Shown here piece by piece: positions 6,279 through 6,387 of a stretch of DNA of 6,387 nucleotides. The notes beneath the pieces are model-generated. The model saw nothing but the letters and a program-made list of their open reading frames with translations, had not been told where the DNA came from and ran no database searches. Location: NCBI GenBank assembly GCA_023700785.1, contig JAMPYH010000163.1:1-6387 (forward strand). Reading direction: 5' to 3'. A program made the position numbers and the translations under genes. Position 1 is the first letter of the stretch. Each line of letters starts with the position of its first letter. This stretch comes from Candidatus Zixiibacteriota bacterium (GTDB lineage: Bacteria; Zixibacteria; MSB-5A5; GN15; FEB-12).

Positions 6279-6387
6279 ATGTACACGGTTTCGGATTTTA
6301 GACGGGGATTGCCGATCATAGTTGACGATCAGCCGTTCTATGTGGTCGAGTATCAGCACTTTAAGATGGGTCGCGGCAAAGCGAACA
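6279..6387 (+). CDS. efp: Elongation factor P, N-terminal 36 residues, cut by window end
   Basis: The visible protein begins MYTVSDFRRGLPIIVDD and continues to QHFKMGRGKAN. It aligns without gaps to the N-terminal KOW-like domain of bacterial EF-P (DFRxGL, then a VVE/VVD-x-QH-x-K strand leading to the loop). EF-P binds between the P and E sites of the ribosome and relieves stalling at polyproline. The loop-tip residue, Lys32 or Lys34 in most described EF-Ps, is Arg32 here within MGRGKA. From memory, Thermus EF-P has a similar LGRGGAK loop, while the rhamnosylated Pseudomonas type reads SGRNAA. The N-terminus does not resemble the paralogue YeiP. The rest of the gene lies beyond the window. 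A dedicated promoter and strong Shine-Dalgarno precede it, in contrast to the weakly initiated genes upstream. Confidence 0.9.
   Translation, partial: MYTVSDFRRGLPIIVDDQPFYVVEYQHFKMGRGKAN

Noticed and set aside
1..6387. tRNA or rRNA genes, CRISPR arrays, insertion sequences, prophage remains
   Set aside because: Coding sequence fills nearly all the window, and the gaps of 26, 41 and 69 bases hold no such structures.

Overview
This is an ordinary bacterial chromosome segment, moderately GC-rich (mid to upper 50s % by eye), with every gene on the + strand. It holds the 3' end of dnaK, complete dnaJ, prmA, rsmE, a type IV prepilin peptidase gene, a membrane-bound PAS-containing sensor histidine kinase gene, and the first 36 codons of efp. 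No phage, transposon, CRISPR or RNA gene is visible. Coding density is very high; the largest gap is 69 bases.

Layout. Bases 2-2789 plus rsmE form a tight block: dnaK, dnaJ, prmA and rsmE are separated by exactly 2 bases each, so they almost certainly share a transcript with translational coupling. The order dnaK-dnaJ-prmA-rsmE is a known arrangement, also found downstream of hrcA-grpE in Firmicutes. It joins Hsp70/Hsp40 protein folding with two ribosome methyltransferases (ribosomal protein L11 and 16S rRNA). After a 26-base gap comes the prepilin peptidase, and after 41 bases the histidine kinase. These two starts are preceded by the same 10-mer (TCTGCCGATA) at nearly the same distance from the ATG. 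It resembles the -10 element of sigma-28 promoters and is the most interesting signal here. A 69-base gap with a plausible sigma-70-type promoter and a strong Shine-Dalgarno sequence then leads into efp.

Organism. Free-living diderm with type IV pilin-like machinery. Small signatures (EPKMAFGTGTH in PrmA, the overall gene mix) suggest a lineage outside Proteobacteria and Firmicutes, perhaps in or near the FCB group (for example Zixibacteria-like). This is a low-confidence inference from memory of the families, not from a search. Genome-style traits are heavy use of GATC, TAG as the stop of five of the six visible gene ends, and GTG starts for prmA and rsmE.

No new multi-gene system is evident. 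The points worth following are the shared upstream motif linking the peptidase and the kinase, the altered H-box of the kinase, the arginine at the EF-P loop tip, and the GATC excess.
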